From positions 1 through 43,785 of the forward strand of contig JAKBBN010000020.1 of the NCBI GenBank assembly GCA_021808485.1: a stretch of 43,785 bases of DNA, written 5' to 3'. A program made the position numbers and the translations under genes. Source of the stretch: Planctomycetota bacterium. GTDB lineage: Bacteria > Planctomycetota > Phycisphaerae > WQYP01. Below the pieces are notes generated by a model. That model saw nothing but the letters and a program-made list of their open reading frames with translations, made no database searches and was not told the DNA's origin. How positions within the stretch are numbered: position 1 is the first letter of the stretch; every line of letters starts with the position of its first letter. Below, one piece after another: positions 16,988 through 25,621 of the stretch.

Positions 16988-17800
16988 TTAACCCGATGTG
17001 CCCCGGGGCGGTGGTTGAGTTGCGGCCGCGGCCTGCAGTTTTTGTTCCAGTACCTCTTCAGCCTCCGCCTTGCGGATGTAAATCGGCAGCAGATCCGGCA
17101 GGGCGGTAAACCCGCCGATTGCCGTCAACTGCGTGCCGAGTTCGTATACGCGGCGCGCGTCCGGCTGCCAAAGCTCCTTCTCCGCCGTGATGACCGACGC
17201 TTCGCCTATTCCGGCGGCCGCCAGTGCCTCGGAATGATAAGGAATTCCCTCTCCCAGTATCAGCAGTGGGCGGGGGCATTGGCGGATAAATTCCACAGGG
17301 TCGCTGAGCACCGGACCGGCGGTACGGAGCAGCCTTGCCGGGCCGATTGGCGCCGAATGCGGATCGGGGGGTGCCGTATCGGAAGCGGTATAGCGGCCGG
17401 CATATACCTGCCCGCGCTTTGCATCCAGAATAACGGCGGCATTTCGCACCCCCGCGGGCAAATTTGCGGCCAGTACATCCAGTGTCGGTACCCCAACCAG
17501 CCGGGCGCCGGTGGCCTGACTGATCGCCCTGGCCACGCTGATGGCGATTCTTACGCCGGTAAATGATCCGGGTCCAATGGACACGTACACCTGATTTATG
17601 TCCGAAGCGGCCCAACCCTGGCGACGGGTTAATTCGCGGATGGCCGGCATCAGTTCCACGGCATGTCGCATGGATTGGCCGAATTGGCGATATTCCCGCA
17701 CCTCCAGGCCGCAGCCCACGGCCACGGATCCAATTCTGCCGGATGTTTCAATGGCAAGAATATGCGGCGCTGTGGCATCAGGGCTGTTCATGCTTATCAT
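16988..17800 (-). CDS. tsaB: tRNA t6A biosynthesis protein TsaB
   Basis: A 270-residue partner of TsaD in making N6-threonylcarbamoyladenosine at position 37 of ANN-decoding tRNAs. Signatures: ILAIETSGRIGSVAV (14-28, ASKHA phosphate-like loop), GQSMRHAVELMP, and YVSIGPGSFTGVRIAISVARA (72-92), the hallmark of TsaB/YeaZ. LDAKRGQVYAG follows near 126. The length is slightly above average because of a C-terminal tail rich in Ala, Gln and Pro. Two close starts are possible (17800 and 17791); neither has a clear ribosome binding site. tsaC, needed for the same modification, is also in the window at 33.4-34.4 kb. Confidence 0.93.
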   Translation of the reverse strand: MISMNSPDATAPHILAIETSGRIGSVAVGCGLEVREYRQFGQSMRHAVELMPAIRELTRRQGWAASDINQVYVSIGPGSFTGVRIAISVARAISQATGARLVGVPTLDVLAANLPAGVRNAAVILDAKRGQVYAGRYTASDTAPPDPHSAPIGPARLLRTAGPVLSDPVEFIRQCPRPLLILGEGIPYHSEALAAAGIGEASVITAEKELWQPDARRVYELGTQLTAIGGFTALPDLLPIYIRKAEAEEVLEQKLQAAAATQPPPRGTSG

Positions 17801-18276
17801 GGTAACGGCAAATCGATCGGTCGGAAAACCGGTGCGGGCGGAAACGTGGAGCGGCTTTCAGCCGGCCGGATAAAGCAGGGGGCTGTGCAATCCGCCGGCG
17901 CGCCGGAAAGGCGGCCAGCATCATCCACAGCCCCCAGGAGAGACTCTCCTCTCCATTTTCATCACGCAAGACACAGGGCACGCCGAACCGCGGTTTTAAG
18001 TTCCGCTGGCGCGATTCGGCTGCATTGCATGCGCCTTGCCACGTATTGCGTTCGGGATACGGTTCCTCGGTATCGGCGCGTTGGGTTCAGCTCAGGCAAT
18101 TCCAGGCATTGCCACACCGCACCGGGGAAACACCCCGATTCAATTTAAACCGGCCTGTCGCCAGATTCCGCGGCGAATCGCCGCATCAAGAAAGTGAAAC
18201 CTACCTCTCGCTCCCTCCAACTCTCTCTCCCTCCGGCAAACCAGCCGCCGCGCGGTGCGGCCGGTCTGCCAAATTT
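17801..18276. other. Intergenic region between tsaB and the cupin gene
   Basis: No supported gene in 476 bases. It contains a pyrimidine-rich run near 18205-18238 (repeated CTCTC/CTCC) and, on the minus strand just after the cupin stop, a hairpin whose arms GGCAGACC and GGTTTGCC pair over eight positions around 18236-18272, without a T-run. Confidence 0.4.
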
Positions 18277-18702
18277 CTACGCCACGGCACGCTCCGGTTC
18301 AACCACATGGGGCTGAAGCTTCGGCGATTCGGCATTTTCCGCAGTCCGCCGCAGGCTTGGAACCCAGTGAAATTCCGGATCAGCCGTAGGCAGGAATGCC
18401 AGGAGATGCAGCCGGCCGATGCCGGTGTTGTACAGGCAGTGCGGCACGCCGGCCGGCACCACCAACGCGGTTCCGCTGACAATCGTATGCGGATCCTCAC
18501 CGATAAAAAGGATTCCTTCACCGTCCGTGCAGAGGATAATTTCCTCGCAGTCATGATAGTGCGGCGGCACGTGGCCGCGCTCGTCATATACCCCTTCCAG
18601 CAGGGTTGAATTCTGAGCTGGCCAACGCGGGTTAATCAGCGATCTTGCCGTACCCAGCCGTGTGACCCGATCAATTGACGCTAAAATTTCCTGCATAGAC
18701 AT
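18277..18702 (-). CDS. Cupin domain protein
   Basis: A 141-residue single-domain beta-barrel protein of the cupin_2 type. The first metal-binding motif is GHVPPHYHDCEE (H48, H50, E54) and the second contains PAGVPHCLYNTG (H88), giving the usual three-His one-Glu site. VSGTALVVPAG is the typical strand before motif 2. The start is supported by a ribosome binding site GGAGA a few bases upstream. The ligand is not predictable; such proteins act as sugar isomerases, dioxygenases or sensors. It stands alone, flanked by large gaps. Confidence 0.82.
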   Translation of the reverse strand: MSMQEILASIDRVTRLGTARSLINPRWPAQNSTLLEGVYDERGHVPPHYHDCEEIILCTDGEGILFIGEDPHTIVSGTALVVPAGVPHCLYNTGIGRLHLLAFLPTADPEFHWVPSLRRTAENAESPKLQPHVVEPERAVA

Positions 18703-18924
18703 TTCATGTCTCCTGAAAAGAACAGCCGTTAATAGTCTCTTCCAAGCGCCCTTACATGACCCTTGCGGGCAAACCCCGGCATTTCAGATCCACTGATTTG
18801 TAATCCGAATCAGCCGGATGGGCTACTGTTATTTTCGGCATGGCGGCGGTGGAACATTAGGCGCGAACGCCGCAAAAATGGCCGCCTCAATTTATCGGTC
18901 TGGAAAATGCTTATGCCACGCGTT

Positions 18925-18963
18925 GCCATGTGAGATTAGGGGACATGGCGGGCTTATTTTTTT
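18925..18963 (+). terminator. Possible intrinsic terminator in the 18.7-19.8 kb gap
   Basis: Perfect arms GCCATGT (18925-18931) and ACATGGC (18943-18949) with an 11-base loop, then GGGCTTA and seven T residues (18957-18963). The stem is short and separated from the T-run, so support is weak. If real it would end an unannotated plus-strand transcript from upstream of the cupin gene. Confidence 0.25.
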
Positions 18964-19251
18964 CACAGTTCCGCTGCGCGTCGCTTTATCCGACGGGTTG
19001 GCGCATGGCGGGACCTGCGAATGGGAGCCCGCGCGGAAAGGGAGCGGTTAAGGGGCAAAATGAGCCGGTTCGGACCCACTCCGGGATTTCATTGGCCGGT
19101 AATTGGGCGGCGGCGCGGTTCCCCGGTGTAATCTGCGCGCGACCTGTTCACTATGCATGAATATTCTGCATGTAAAGAATCTAGTTCATGAATTTGTTTC
19201 ATTCTACTGAAAGTGTCACAATACCGTCGGCGGATAGAAACGGTGTTTGTT

Positions 19252-19714
19252 TCAGGGAATGCAGATTACGCACCCATTCAAGAAGCGGGGGTTTACTTGC
19301 GGCATTGCACCGCGGATTGGAAGCAATCGCATGTTGACCCTTAACAACCGCACCGCAGGCGCCAATAGTCGAATTCCGAACGTCGGGGTTATCGCTTTTT
19401 CAGCGGCCAACGGCGCCACTTCGGCATCCACGGATTCCATTGCCGGCTGTGCCTGGCCGTTGTTCACGGACGGATCACCTGATGAGATGGAAGAATACGC
19501 ATTGACAATAAATTGTAAACTGCGCGATGAAAATGCGAAGAGTCCGTCCACGGCGAACTCCATTCCCAACGCGGCCGCACTTGCCAACAACAATGGGGCT
19601 ATCGCCAACATGCAGGCGCCAACACACGGGACCTTTACGGTGAATTGGAGTTTCAAGTTAAATTCTGATAGCTCGGTGGGCGACGTTCGCCCGACGATGG
19701 CGGAATGGAATTAG
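19252..19714. other. Pair of overlapping opposed reading frames, coding strand unresolved
   Basis: On the plus strand an ATG at 19259 opens 151 codons to 19714 (Asn/Ser/Ala-rich, TSASTDSIAGCAWPLFTDG). On the minus strand 134 codons run from a TTG at 19656 to 19252 and encode a hydrophobic N-terminus (CMLAIAPLLLASAAALGM) like a signal or membrane segment. Neither has a good ribosome binding site, and codon use does not decide between them. One may be a small real gene or both may be chance. Confidence 0.25.
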
Positions 19715-19853
19715 CATCAATCGAAAAGGAAAAGTTGAGGGGTGTCGGCAACCCGCCGGTATGACGTTTGCAATCAATTTGATCGCACATGCCGGAGAAC
19801 CTAACCCGTGATCTGAATGACGAATCACCGGGGGCATGCCAAGGAGTAATAAA

Positions 19854-21200
19854 ATGTCAGTCAAACTGCAGGGCAGTGCGAATCAAACGCTTTGGGGCGC
19901 AACCGTCGGCTTTTTCGTCGGGTTTGCCGCGGTAAGCCTGTTCAACGTGACCGCCTTGAAATTCAAGGCGCCGATGCATCTAAACCCGGCATCTCTGGGT
20001 TTGCTGATGGCGATGCCGCTGTTATCCGGTTCATTCCTCCGGATACCATTTTCGGCATGGGTGGACCGCAACGGCGGCCGCAAACCGGTTATTGTGCTGC
20101 TATCCATTTCCATTTTTGGTGTCCTGGGCGTATTTTTAACCGCGCACGCCCTTTATCCAAAGCACATCACGCCGGCAGTTTATCCATGGCTGCTGTTTTT
20201 AGGCTTGCTCAGCGGTTGTGGTATTGCCACGTTTTCACCGGGGATCAGCCAGGTAGCGTTCTGGTTTCCCAAACGCCGACAGGGCTGGGCGCTGGGAGCC
20301 TACGCCGGCTTTGGCAACCTGGCCCCGGGCCTTTTTGTGCTGCTTATGCCGCTGGCGCTGGCGCATCTCGGCTTAAGCACGGTTTACCTGGTTTGGCTGG
20401 CGCTGCTTGCGGCCGGTACCGGGATTTATGCGTTATTTGCCCGCAATGCGTGGTATTTCCAGCTTGTCAGTTCCGGCATATCCACCGATGAGGCGGCGGC
20501 AATCGCCCGGGCGCACGGAGCGGAGATTATTCCTGTCGGCAAAGCGGTACGGTCGCTGGCATTGGCAGGGGGGCGATGGGAAACATGGGGGCTGGTGATG
20601 CTGTACTTCACCACTTTTGGCGGGTTCCTGGCACTGACGGTATGGCTGCCAAATTATCTCCATGCCGCGTTTGGCAAGCCGATACCTATTGCAGCTCGTA
20701 TTGCGGGCGGATTCAGTTTGGCATCGTCGCTGGTTCGGGTTTCTGGCGGGGCATGGGCGGATAAATTCGGCGGAAGGGCCGTGGGTTTCGCGGCGCTGGT
20801 CATGGTTGTGGTTGGCGGCATGGTGGCGGGTTGTACAGTATCATTTGAAGGGAGTTTGACAGGCATAGCGATGATCATGCTGGGCATGGGAATTAACAAT
20901 GCCGCCGTCTTTAAGCTGCTGCCAAACATTATTCCTGAAGCTGTCAGTGGGGCGGCCGGTTGGGTAGGGGGGCTGGGCGCCCTTGGCGGATTTGTATTGC
21001 CGCCCTTATGGGGTGAAATTGCAGATTCCGCGCCTGCGGCCGGGAAAACGGCCGGCTATTCCCATGGCATGCTGGCGTTTTCCGTGCTTGGCGCCGGCTG
21101 CATGGTACTGATGGCGGTGCTGCGCGCAAAATCGGCGGCAGTTCCGAATTCACCGCAACCGGTTGTGCGGGAATCAGCCATTTTATCGCAGGCGGTGTAA
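19854..21200 (+). CDS. NarK-like MFS transporter (nitrate/nitrite porter family)
   Basis: A 448-residue inner-membrane protein with about 12 hydrophobic segments. Features of the nitrate/nitrite porter branch of the major facilitator superfamily: PLLSGSFLRIPFSAWVDRNGGRKP (loop 2-3 motif with an R in the helix), GAYAGFGNLAPGLF in helix 5 and GWVGGLGALGGFVLPPLWG in helix 11, the paired Gly-rich nitrate signatures. Transport of nitrate or nitrite is inferred; no nitrate reductase is nearby, so another anion is possible. The ATG at 19854 is preferred over an upstream in-frame start because AAGGAG (19841-19846) lies seven bases before it. A hairpin just upstream of that site might affect translation. 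Confidence 0.86.
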   Translation: MSVKLQGSANQTLWGATVGFFVGFAAVSLFNVTALKFKAPMHLNPASLGLLMAMPLLSGSFLRIPFSAWVDRNGGRKPVIVLLSISIFGVLGVFLTAHALYPKHITPAVYPWLLFLGLLSGCGIATFSPGISQVAFWFPKRRQGWALGAYAGFGNLAPGLFVLLMPLALAHLGLSTVYLVWLALLAAGTGIYALFARNAWYFQLVSSGISTDEAAAIARAHGAEIIPVGKAVRSLALAGGRWETWGLVMLYFTTFGGFLALTVWLPNYLHAAFGKPIPIAARIAGGFSLASSLVRVSGGAWADKFGGRAVGFAALVMVVVGGMVAGCTVSFEGSLTGIAMIMLGMGINNAAVFKLLPNIIPEAVSGAAGWVGGLGALGGFVLPPLWGEIADSAPAAGKTAGYSHGMLAFSVLGAGCMVLMAVLRAKSAAVPNSPQPVVRESAILSQAV

Positions 21201-21246
21201 CCGCGGTTGGGCGGGTCGTATGAAGGTCCGGCGGTCGGATGTGAAT

Positions 21247-22020
21247 TCAGTGATGAACGGCATGTTGCAGATAAACCACAATAAGGTCATACACCACATG
21301 CGTGCCCACGTCCACGCCGAATCCGCGGTAAATGAAAATGCCGCCAAAATAAATGCCGGCCGCCGTTCGAAAGAAAAATGTTTGGGGGGAAAACGGCTCT
21401 GATCCCAAATAGTGATACAACGAGAACAATATCGCCGAGCCAATAATTGCCAGCACCAGCGACCAGCCGAAGGCAATTTGAAGCAGGTCTTTAAACACAA
21501 AAAGCAGCACCGTCAGAAGGATCAAGCGGAAGAGCAACTCTTCGTAAATACCGGCGCCGATGGAAATGACAGCCTGGGTTTGCCATGGCTGCGCGGATGC
21601 GCTTGCCGGATTGGTGCTGTCGAGTGCGGCGCCGTGGGCGGCCAGTAATGCAAAAAAAACAATCGGCAGCGACCAGAGCACGCTCTCCCCAAACATGCCG
21701 CAATAAAGCAACGGGTCGAATTCCCATGGATCTTTTCGCGTCAAATGCCATACTACCAAAACCACCACGAGTGCCAGACCCGGTAGATAATTTCCCGCCG
21801 TTCCGATGGCGGCAAAAAAACGCAACATCAGCTGAAAGGCGATCACCACCGGTTCGGAAGTGTTTCGCGGTATCCAAGGATGCAGAGTAATTCCGACCTG
21901 ATAAAGAATAAGCAATGGAAACAGGAAAATAAGGCACTGCAACGGCCAATGAGTCCGGTCCAGATAGGTCTTGCCTTGACCGATGCCGATCCGTCTTGAT
22001 TGAGTGTTGCGTTTTGCCAT
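21247..22020 (-). CDS. CPBP family intramembrane metalloprotease
   Basis: A 257-residue polytopic membrane protein with the three motifs of the CPBP (Abi/CaaX-protease-like) family: YEELLFR (EE at 160-161, R165), FSLYH (H203) and GTHVVYD (H241). Hydrophobic segments are at about 27-46, 58-92, 112-130, 150-200 and 220-250. Members cleave prenylated or other membrane substrates; the substrate here is unknown. I place the start at the ATG 22020, with GGGA eight bases upstream. The longer frame from 22044 would begin inside the T-run of a terminator for the upstream gene. Converges with the MFS gene, leaving 46 bases. Confidence 0.85.
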   Translation of the reverse strand: MAKRNTQSRRIGIGQGKTYLDRTHWPLQCLIFLFPLLILYQVGITLHPWIPRNTSEPVVIAFQLMLRFFAAIGTAGNYLPGLALVVVLVVWHLTRKDPWEFDPLLYCGMFGESVLWSLPIVFFALLAAHGAALDSTNPASASAQPWQTQAVISIGAGIYEELLFRLILLTVLLFVFKDLLQIAFGWSLVLAIIGSAILFSLYHYLGSEPFSPQTFFFRTAAGIYFGGIFIYRGFGVDVGTHVVYDLIVVYLQHAVHH

Positions 22021-22042
22021 CCTTGGATTCCCGGCAATAGCC

Positions 22043-22071
22043 AAAAAAAGCCGCTTGGCATCATAGCGGCT
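22043..22071 (-). terminator. Intrinsic terminator for the esterase transcript
   Basis: On the minus strand AGCCGCT (22065-22071) pairs perfectly with AGCGGCT (22049-22055) around a nine-base loop and runs directly into a tract of T residues (22043-22049). It lies between the esterase stop and the CPBP start and separates the two transcripts. Confidence 0.75.
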
Positions 22072-22190
22072 GAGTCCATCACATGGCCAGCAGATCCGGA
22101 TACGGGCATTTTTTTGTGCGGGTGAACCGCGCAGGCGGTAGTTACCCGTTCCCTGCCGAAGTATCGCCGAATCCCACCGATAAAAACTGA

Positions 22191-23141
22191 TTATTTGGAC
22201 AAGGCTTTGGCTTTCGCGGGCGGGGAAACTGGATCAATTACACCGGTGAGGTAATTCTGCAATTGGCGCATTGCGCGGCTTCTGACCGGAGAGGGGAAAT
22301 CCATAAAGGCATGGCCCGCGCCGGGCTCCATCAAAAGTTTGGCCGGTATGTTATCTCTTTTCAGTGCCTGCCGCATGATAATGGATTGAAATGGGGGGAC
22401 CAGCTTGTCAGCGGAGCCTTGCAGCAGCAGGGTGGGTACGCCCTGTTTCGCCCAATAGTATGGCGATGCAGATGACAGCCAAGTGTGCGGATGCAACTTG
22501 CGCCATGAGCCAAGATAGCGTTCGACCACCCGCCGCGCCCAGGATCGCGGTGGCAAAAACTTGATAAAGGCGGCATTTGTGGGAGTGTAAAAACCGACAG
22601 CCGCGGCGACATGCAACGCCATATCAGGGTAATGGGAGGCGGGAAACAGGGTTGACTTGCACGTGTAGGCCGTCATCAATGCCAAATGTGCCCCGGCCGA
22701 TGCCCCGACAACCACAATTTGGTTTGGATTAATGTGATATTGCCGGCAGTGGGCAGTGAGCCATGCCAGCGCATTTTTACAATCACGCAAATCCGCCGGA
22801 AAGGCGCCGCCCTGCCTGACCAGACGATAATTGATGTTAAAAACTACCCATCCGCGGCGGGCAAGGTGCGGGGCTATGTATCGGACACCGGGGTCTCTTT
22901 TGCTTCCGGCAACCCAGCCGCCACCATGCAGGAGCAAAACTGCCGGATGCTGGCCCATGCCGGTGGGAAGATACAGGTCGCCAACTCGAATTCTGGACTG
23001 TGGATGGATATAGGGGATATTTGCGTAAACATGGAATTTGGATGGATTGCCACGCGTGACTGCAAGTGCCTCACGATGGGCGAATAGGATGACGGTCAGC
23101 AGGCACAAGGCCGACTGTAGGAAGTGGGAGGGCTGTCGCAT
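22191..23141 (-). CDS. Exported alpha/beta hydrolase (esterase/lipase-like)
   Basis: A 316-residue secreted or periplasmic serine hydrolase. A signal peptide covers about the first 27 residues (SALCLLTVILFAHREALA). The hormone-sensitive-lipase type oxyanion motif HGGGW is at 72-76, the nucleophile elbow GASAG at 146-150 (Ser148), and the acid and base are probably Asp245 (QGSADKLVP) and His277 (GAGHAF). It resembles the BD-FAE-like or isoprenylcysteine-esterase-like families that deacetylate or de-esterify polysaccharides. Substrate unknown. It has its own terminator downstream, and the terminator of the gene upstream isolates it, so it is probably monocistronic. Confidence 0.87.
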   Translation of the reverse strand: MRQPSHFLQSALCLLTVILFAHREALAVTRGNPSKFHVYANIPYIHPQSRIRVGDLYLPTGMGQHPAVLLLHGGGWVAGSKRDPGVRYIAPHLARRGWVVFNINYRLVRQGGAFPADLRDCKNALAWLTAHCRQYHINPNQIVVVGASAGAHLALMTAYTCKSTLFPASHYPDMALHVAAAVGFYTPTNAAFIKFLPPRSWARRVVERYLGSWRKLHPHTWLSSASPYYWAKQGVPTLLLQGSADKLVPPFQSIIMRQALKRDNIPAKLLMEPGAGHAFMDFPSPVRSRAMRQLQNYLTGVIDPVSPPAKAKALSK

Positions 23142-23433
23142 GTTCTTTCTCCGCGGGATGCATCCGTTCCCGAATTCTATGCGAAATGGAGGTCTGGTGG
23201 CAAAAGCGATTGAAAGTGCGAGGAGTTCGAAGAATGGCGGAAGCGAAAGCGTTGTAAAAAAATAGACCTTTTGCTGTTGTCAAGAAATAGAAATGTGACA
23301 CAGAACTTAATACCGCTACCCCGCCACGCCGACTTGCCGTCCCAGGGGTTTTCTTTCAAGCTTTCTTTCACGGATGATCCGCGGCAGGCCTCCAGCTTCG
23401 CCCGTTAACCACGGGGAAGCCGAGCCGGTAGCT
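23142..23433. other. Intergenic region upstream of the esterase
   Basis: No gene seen. On the minus strand it contains TTGACA (near 23278) followed by a T-rich stretch, a possible promoter of the esterase gene, though no good -10 element is placed at 17 bases. Confidence 0.3.
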
Positions 23434-23478
23434 AAAAAAAAGCATCAGCCGACGAGGCGCAAGCGCCCCGCCGTGCTG
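23434..23478 (-). terminator. Intrinsic terminator after the subtilisin-like PEP-CTERM gene
   Basis: On the minus strand a long GC-rich hairpin (23446-23478, arms CGGCGGGGCGC and GCGCCTCGTCG with two G-U pairs, outer CAGC/GCTG) is followed by ATGC and eight T residues (23434-23441). It lies 59 bases beyond the stop codon at 23537. Confidence 0.85.
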
Positions 23479-23536
23479 AGCTGAACCCAAAGTAAAACTC
23501 AATCTCCCATACGCCGCGGGCGGTAGCCGACGGCGA

Positions 23537-25195
23537 TCACTTTCGCGCCTGATTCGCCGCCAAAACCTGTTTCGGCATCAGGCAAAGGCCGGCAAGTCCG
23601 CCGACAATCAGCCACCATGCGGCCGGTTCCGGAATTGTGCCGCCGTTTGTGGAAACCGGTCCTGCCGGGTCCACGAAGTCGTAGGCCAGTGCATAGGTTT
23701 CAGATGCGGACACGATGGAACTACCGCCGAGTTTGATGACCTGCAGGTCGTACGTTCCAGCCGCCAAGTTGCTTACGTTGATCTGCTGGACATTATCAAT
23801 CGAACTGTAGCTGCCGGCCACTTCAGTGCCTGAAGAATTCAGCAGGTAAAGCGACAAGTTATTGATTGCCGTTTGATTAACCTGGCGGTCCCATGTAAGC
23901 GTGGCCGTGAGGTCATAGGAATTACCATTGGAACTGGGCAGATCAAATACATAATGCTCGGCGGCCTGACTGGTGGTGCTGGAGGTGATCACCGTCAGAT
24001 TCCATCCCACCAGACTGCCTTGGGCGGCCGCGGCATTCACAAATTGGGGCGCGGCGTTAACCGCCTGGGTGGTGACGGCGGAATAATTGTGCTCGCCGCC
24101 GGCCAGTTGCTCGTAGGAATTGTATACATTCACCACACCGGCGCCATAGCGCGGATCAAGCGGCGTGGTGGTGAAATTACTGGCCGAATTATATGCAATG
24201 GTACCGTTGGTGTCCGTGTAGGAATTTGTCCAACCGGTGGGTTTGACGGCTCCATTAAGCAGCAGCGCCTTGACCGTGCGGATATCCGTGGCGGCCGTTT
24301 GAGTACCGGACCCGCCGATTTCTTCATTGCCCGCCTGAATGAGCAAAGTGGCCGCACCTGATACGATGGGAGTGGTATAGCTCGTGTAGGTGCCGGGCGC
24401 GGTAATGTCCGGCTTGCTGCGGCCGTCGTAGGCGGGGCCGACTCCGGACCCGCCGTTCAACGCGGCCACGCCGATTCCGTTGTACGCATCCGCCGGCGGA
24501 TTGACATAACTCACCGGAGTGGTGGATGTGGCATAGCTCGAGCCGCCGTCACCTATCGCGGAGATAAACAGCGTATTGTGTTCCGCGGCGTAGTTGTCAT
24601 ATAGAGAATCAAGGTACGCAATGCCAGTGGCGTTTTCACCCGGAAATACGAAACTCTGATTGACGACCGCCGGGGCCGCTGTATCACCGGATGGAATAAG
24701 CGTATTTCCGCCGGTCATTGTCATATAGGCTTCATTGGCGTCATAAACATAAAGCTGACTGATTCCAGGGGAAATCCCGCCCGACGTACCATAGAACAGC
24801 TGGCCGACGATCGTGGCGTGCGCGGATTCCTCCGAAGTGTTCTGGGTGGTGGAAACCGTGCCCGATCCATTGACGAAGGTGAAAATAAGCGGAGATTCGC
24901 CGGTCTGGGATATGGTGGGTTCAAAGTAATCGCCGCCGGAGAGGGGCGCTTCCACCTGCGCCACCGTAACGCCGGCGCCGGTAAGCGTGCCGTTGGCCGT
25001 GAGCAACTGGGGCAGGCCGATCTGGGTTTGAGTGGAATTAAACGTCGTCCCCGCGGCGAGCGGCAGTGTTGGGGAAATCGAAGCGGCAGCCATACCGGTA
25101 ATCGCAAAGGCCGCGGCTCCCGCGATGGCTGTTGCTGTTACCGCCGATTTTCTCTCTCTCCACATCCGGATGCTGTTCCGGCGTGGAGCATTCAT
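23537..25195 (-). CDS. Subtilisin-like (S8-fold) PEP-CTERM protein with altered catalytic site
   Basis: A 552-residue exported protein: signal peptide (about 1-38), S8-like domain, beta-rich C-terminal domain, and a PEP-CTERM anchor (IPEPAAWWLIVGGLAGLCLM with a weak basic tail). The S8 landmarks are present but changed. The first strand reads GAGVTVAQVEAP with Glu82 where subtilisins have the catalytic Asp. His126 lies in SAHATIVG and Ser272 in TSYTTPIVSGAA, both in the expected places. The oxyanion-site segment reads SAIGDGG with Asp216 where Asn is usual. KPDITAPG precedes the Ser motif. It may be an inactive binding protein or an enzyme with modified chemistry. GAGG before the ATG gives a ribosome binding site; the upstream region is very AT-rich. 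Confidence 0.82.
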   Translation of the reverse strand: MNAPRRNSIRMWRERKSAVTATAIAGAAAFAITGMAAASISPTLPLAAGTTFNSTQTQIGLPQLLTANGTLTGAGVTVAQVEAPLSGGDYFEPTISQTGESPLIFTFVNGSGTVSTTQNTSEESAHATIVGQLFYGTSGGISPGISQLYVYDANEAYMTMTGGNTLIPSGDTAAPAVVNQSFVFPGENATGIAYLDSLYDNYAAEHNTLFISAIGDGGSSYATSTTPVSYVNPPADAYNGIGVAALNGGSGVGPAYDGRSKPDITAPGTYTSYTTPIVSGAATLLIQAGNEEIGGSGTQTAATDIRTVKALLLNGAVKPTGWTNSYTDTNGTIAYNSASNFTTTPLDPRYGAGVVNVYNSYEQLAGGEHNYSAVTTQAVNAAPQFVNAAAAQGSLVGWNLTVITSSTTSQAAEHYVFDLPSSNGNSYDLTATLTWDRQVNQTAINNLSLYLLNSSGTEVAGSYSSIDNVQQINVSNLAAGTYDLQVIKLGGSSIVSASETYALAYDFVDPAGPVSTNGGTIPEPAAWWLIVGGLAGLCLMPKQVLAANQARK

Positions 25196-25351
25196 TGTTA
25201 ATACCTCATATTATTATATATATCTGTATAATTTAATACATTACGCAGGGGTCTTTTACATTACACTTCGCTGATCCTTTATCCAAAAAAGGGGAACTCA
25301 TTTCCAACCGGGCTTTCACGCTCCAGCCCGGCATCCTTCCCTTCCCGACGC

Positions 25352-25621
25352 CTAATTCATCGGCCATGACGGCACACGAAACAAGCAAAACGCCGGCCGC
25401 CGCACGATTTTTTTATTATGGGGCGCGGCATCGGAATCGCCGGCACGCAGCGTGCGCATCTGCCCGATAAAACCGGCAAGAGCCTCCCGTTGTGCGCGCG
25501 GAATACCGCCTGGACTTATGTCCGAAAAAAACGCCGCCGAATTGCGTGAAGGTGCGCCATGAATAAATGGCGAAAAACACGGTGGGCAAACGAAATGGGG
25601 AGAATTCAAATTGTCGCTCAT
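25352..25621 (-). CDS. Possible small protein translationally coupled to rnc
   Basis: An 89-codon frame starts with an ATG overlapping the rnc stop (ATGA), a common coupling arrangement. The product (MSDNLNSPHFVCPPCFSPF...) matches no family I know; it has two Cys residues near the start and one predicted amphipathic helix (QREALAGFIGQMRTLR). The upstream rnc end offers no clear ribosome binding site. It could be chance. The rest of 25196-25617 holds only the AT-rich leader of the PEP-CTERM gene. Confidence 0.3.
   Translation of the reverse strand: MSDNLNSPHFVCPPCFSPFIHGAPSRNSAAFFSDISPGGIPRAQREALAGFIGQMRTLRAGDSDAAPHNKKIVRRPAFCLFRVPSWPMN

Larger units (their letters stand above)
18703..19853. 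other. Long region without a confident gene
   Basis: About 1150 bases between the cupin and MFS transporter genes. It holds a possible plus-strand hairpin and T-run (18925-18963), an ambiguous pair of opposed reading frames (19252-19714) and, just before the transporter ribosome binding site, a hairpin with arms CCCGTGAT and ATCACCGGG (19805-19832). No tRNA, riboswitch or mobile element was recognised. Confidence 0.5.

Noticed and set aside
17801..18276. Open frames on both strands in the tsaB-cupin gap
   Set aside because: They overlap tsaB or cupin coding sequence, lack ribosome binding sites and show no recognisable domain.
19259..19300. KKRGFT sequence reminiscent of type IV prepilin cleavage sites
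   Set aside because: The hydrophobic helix that must follow the FT(L) position is absent.
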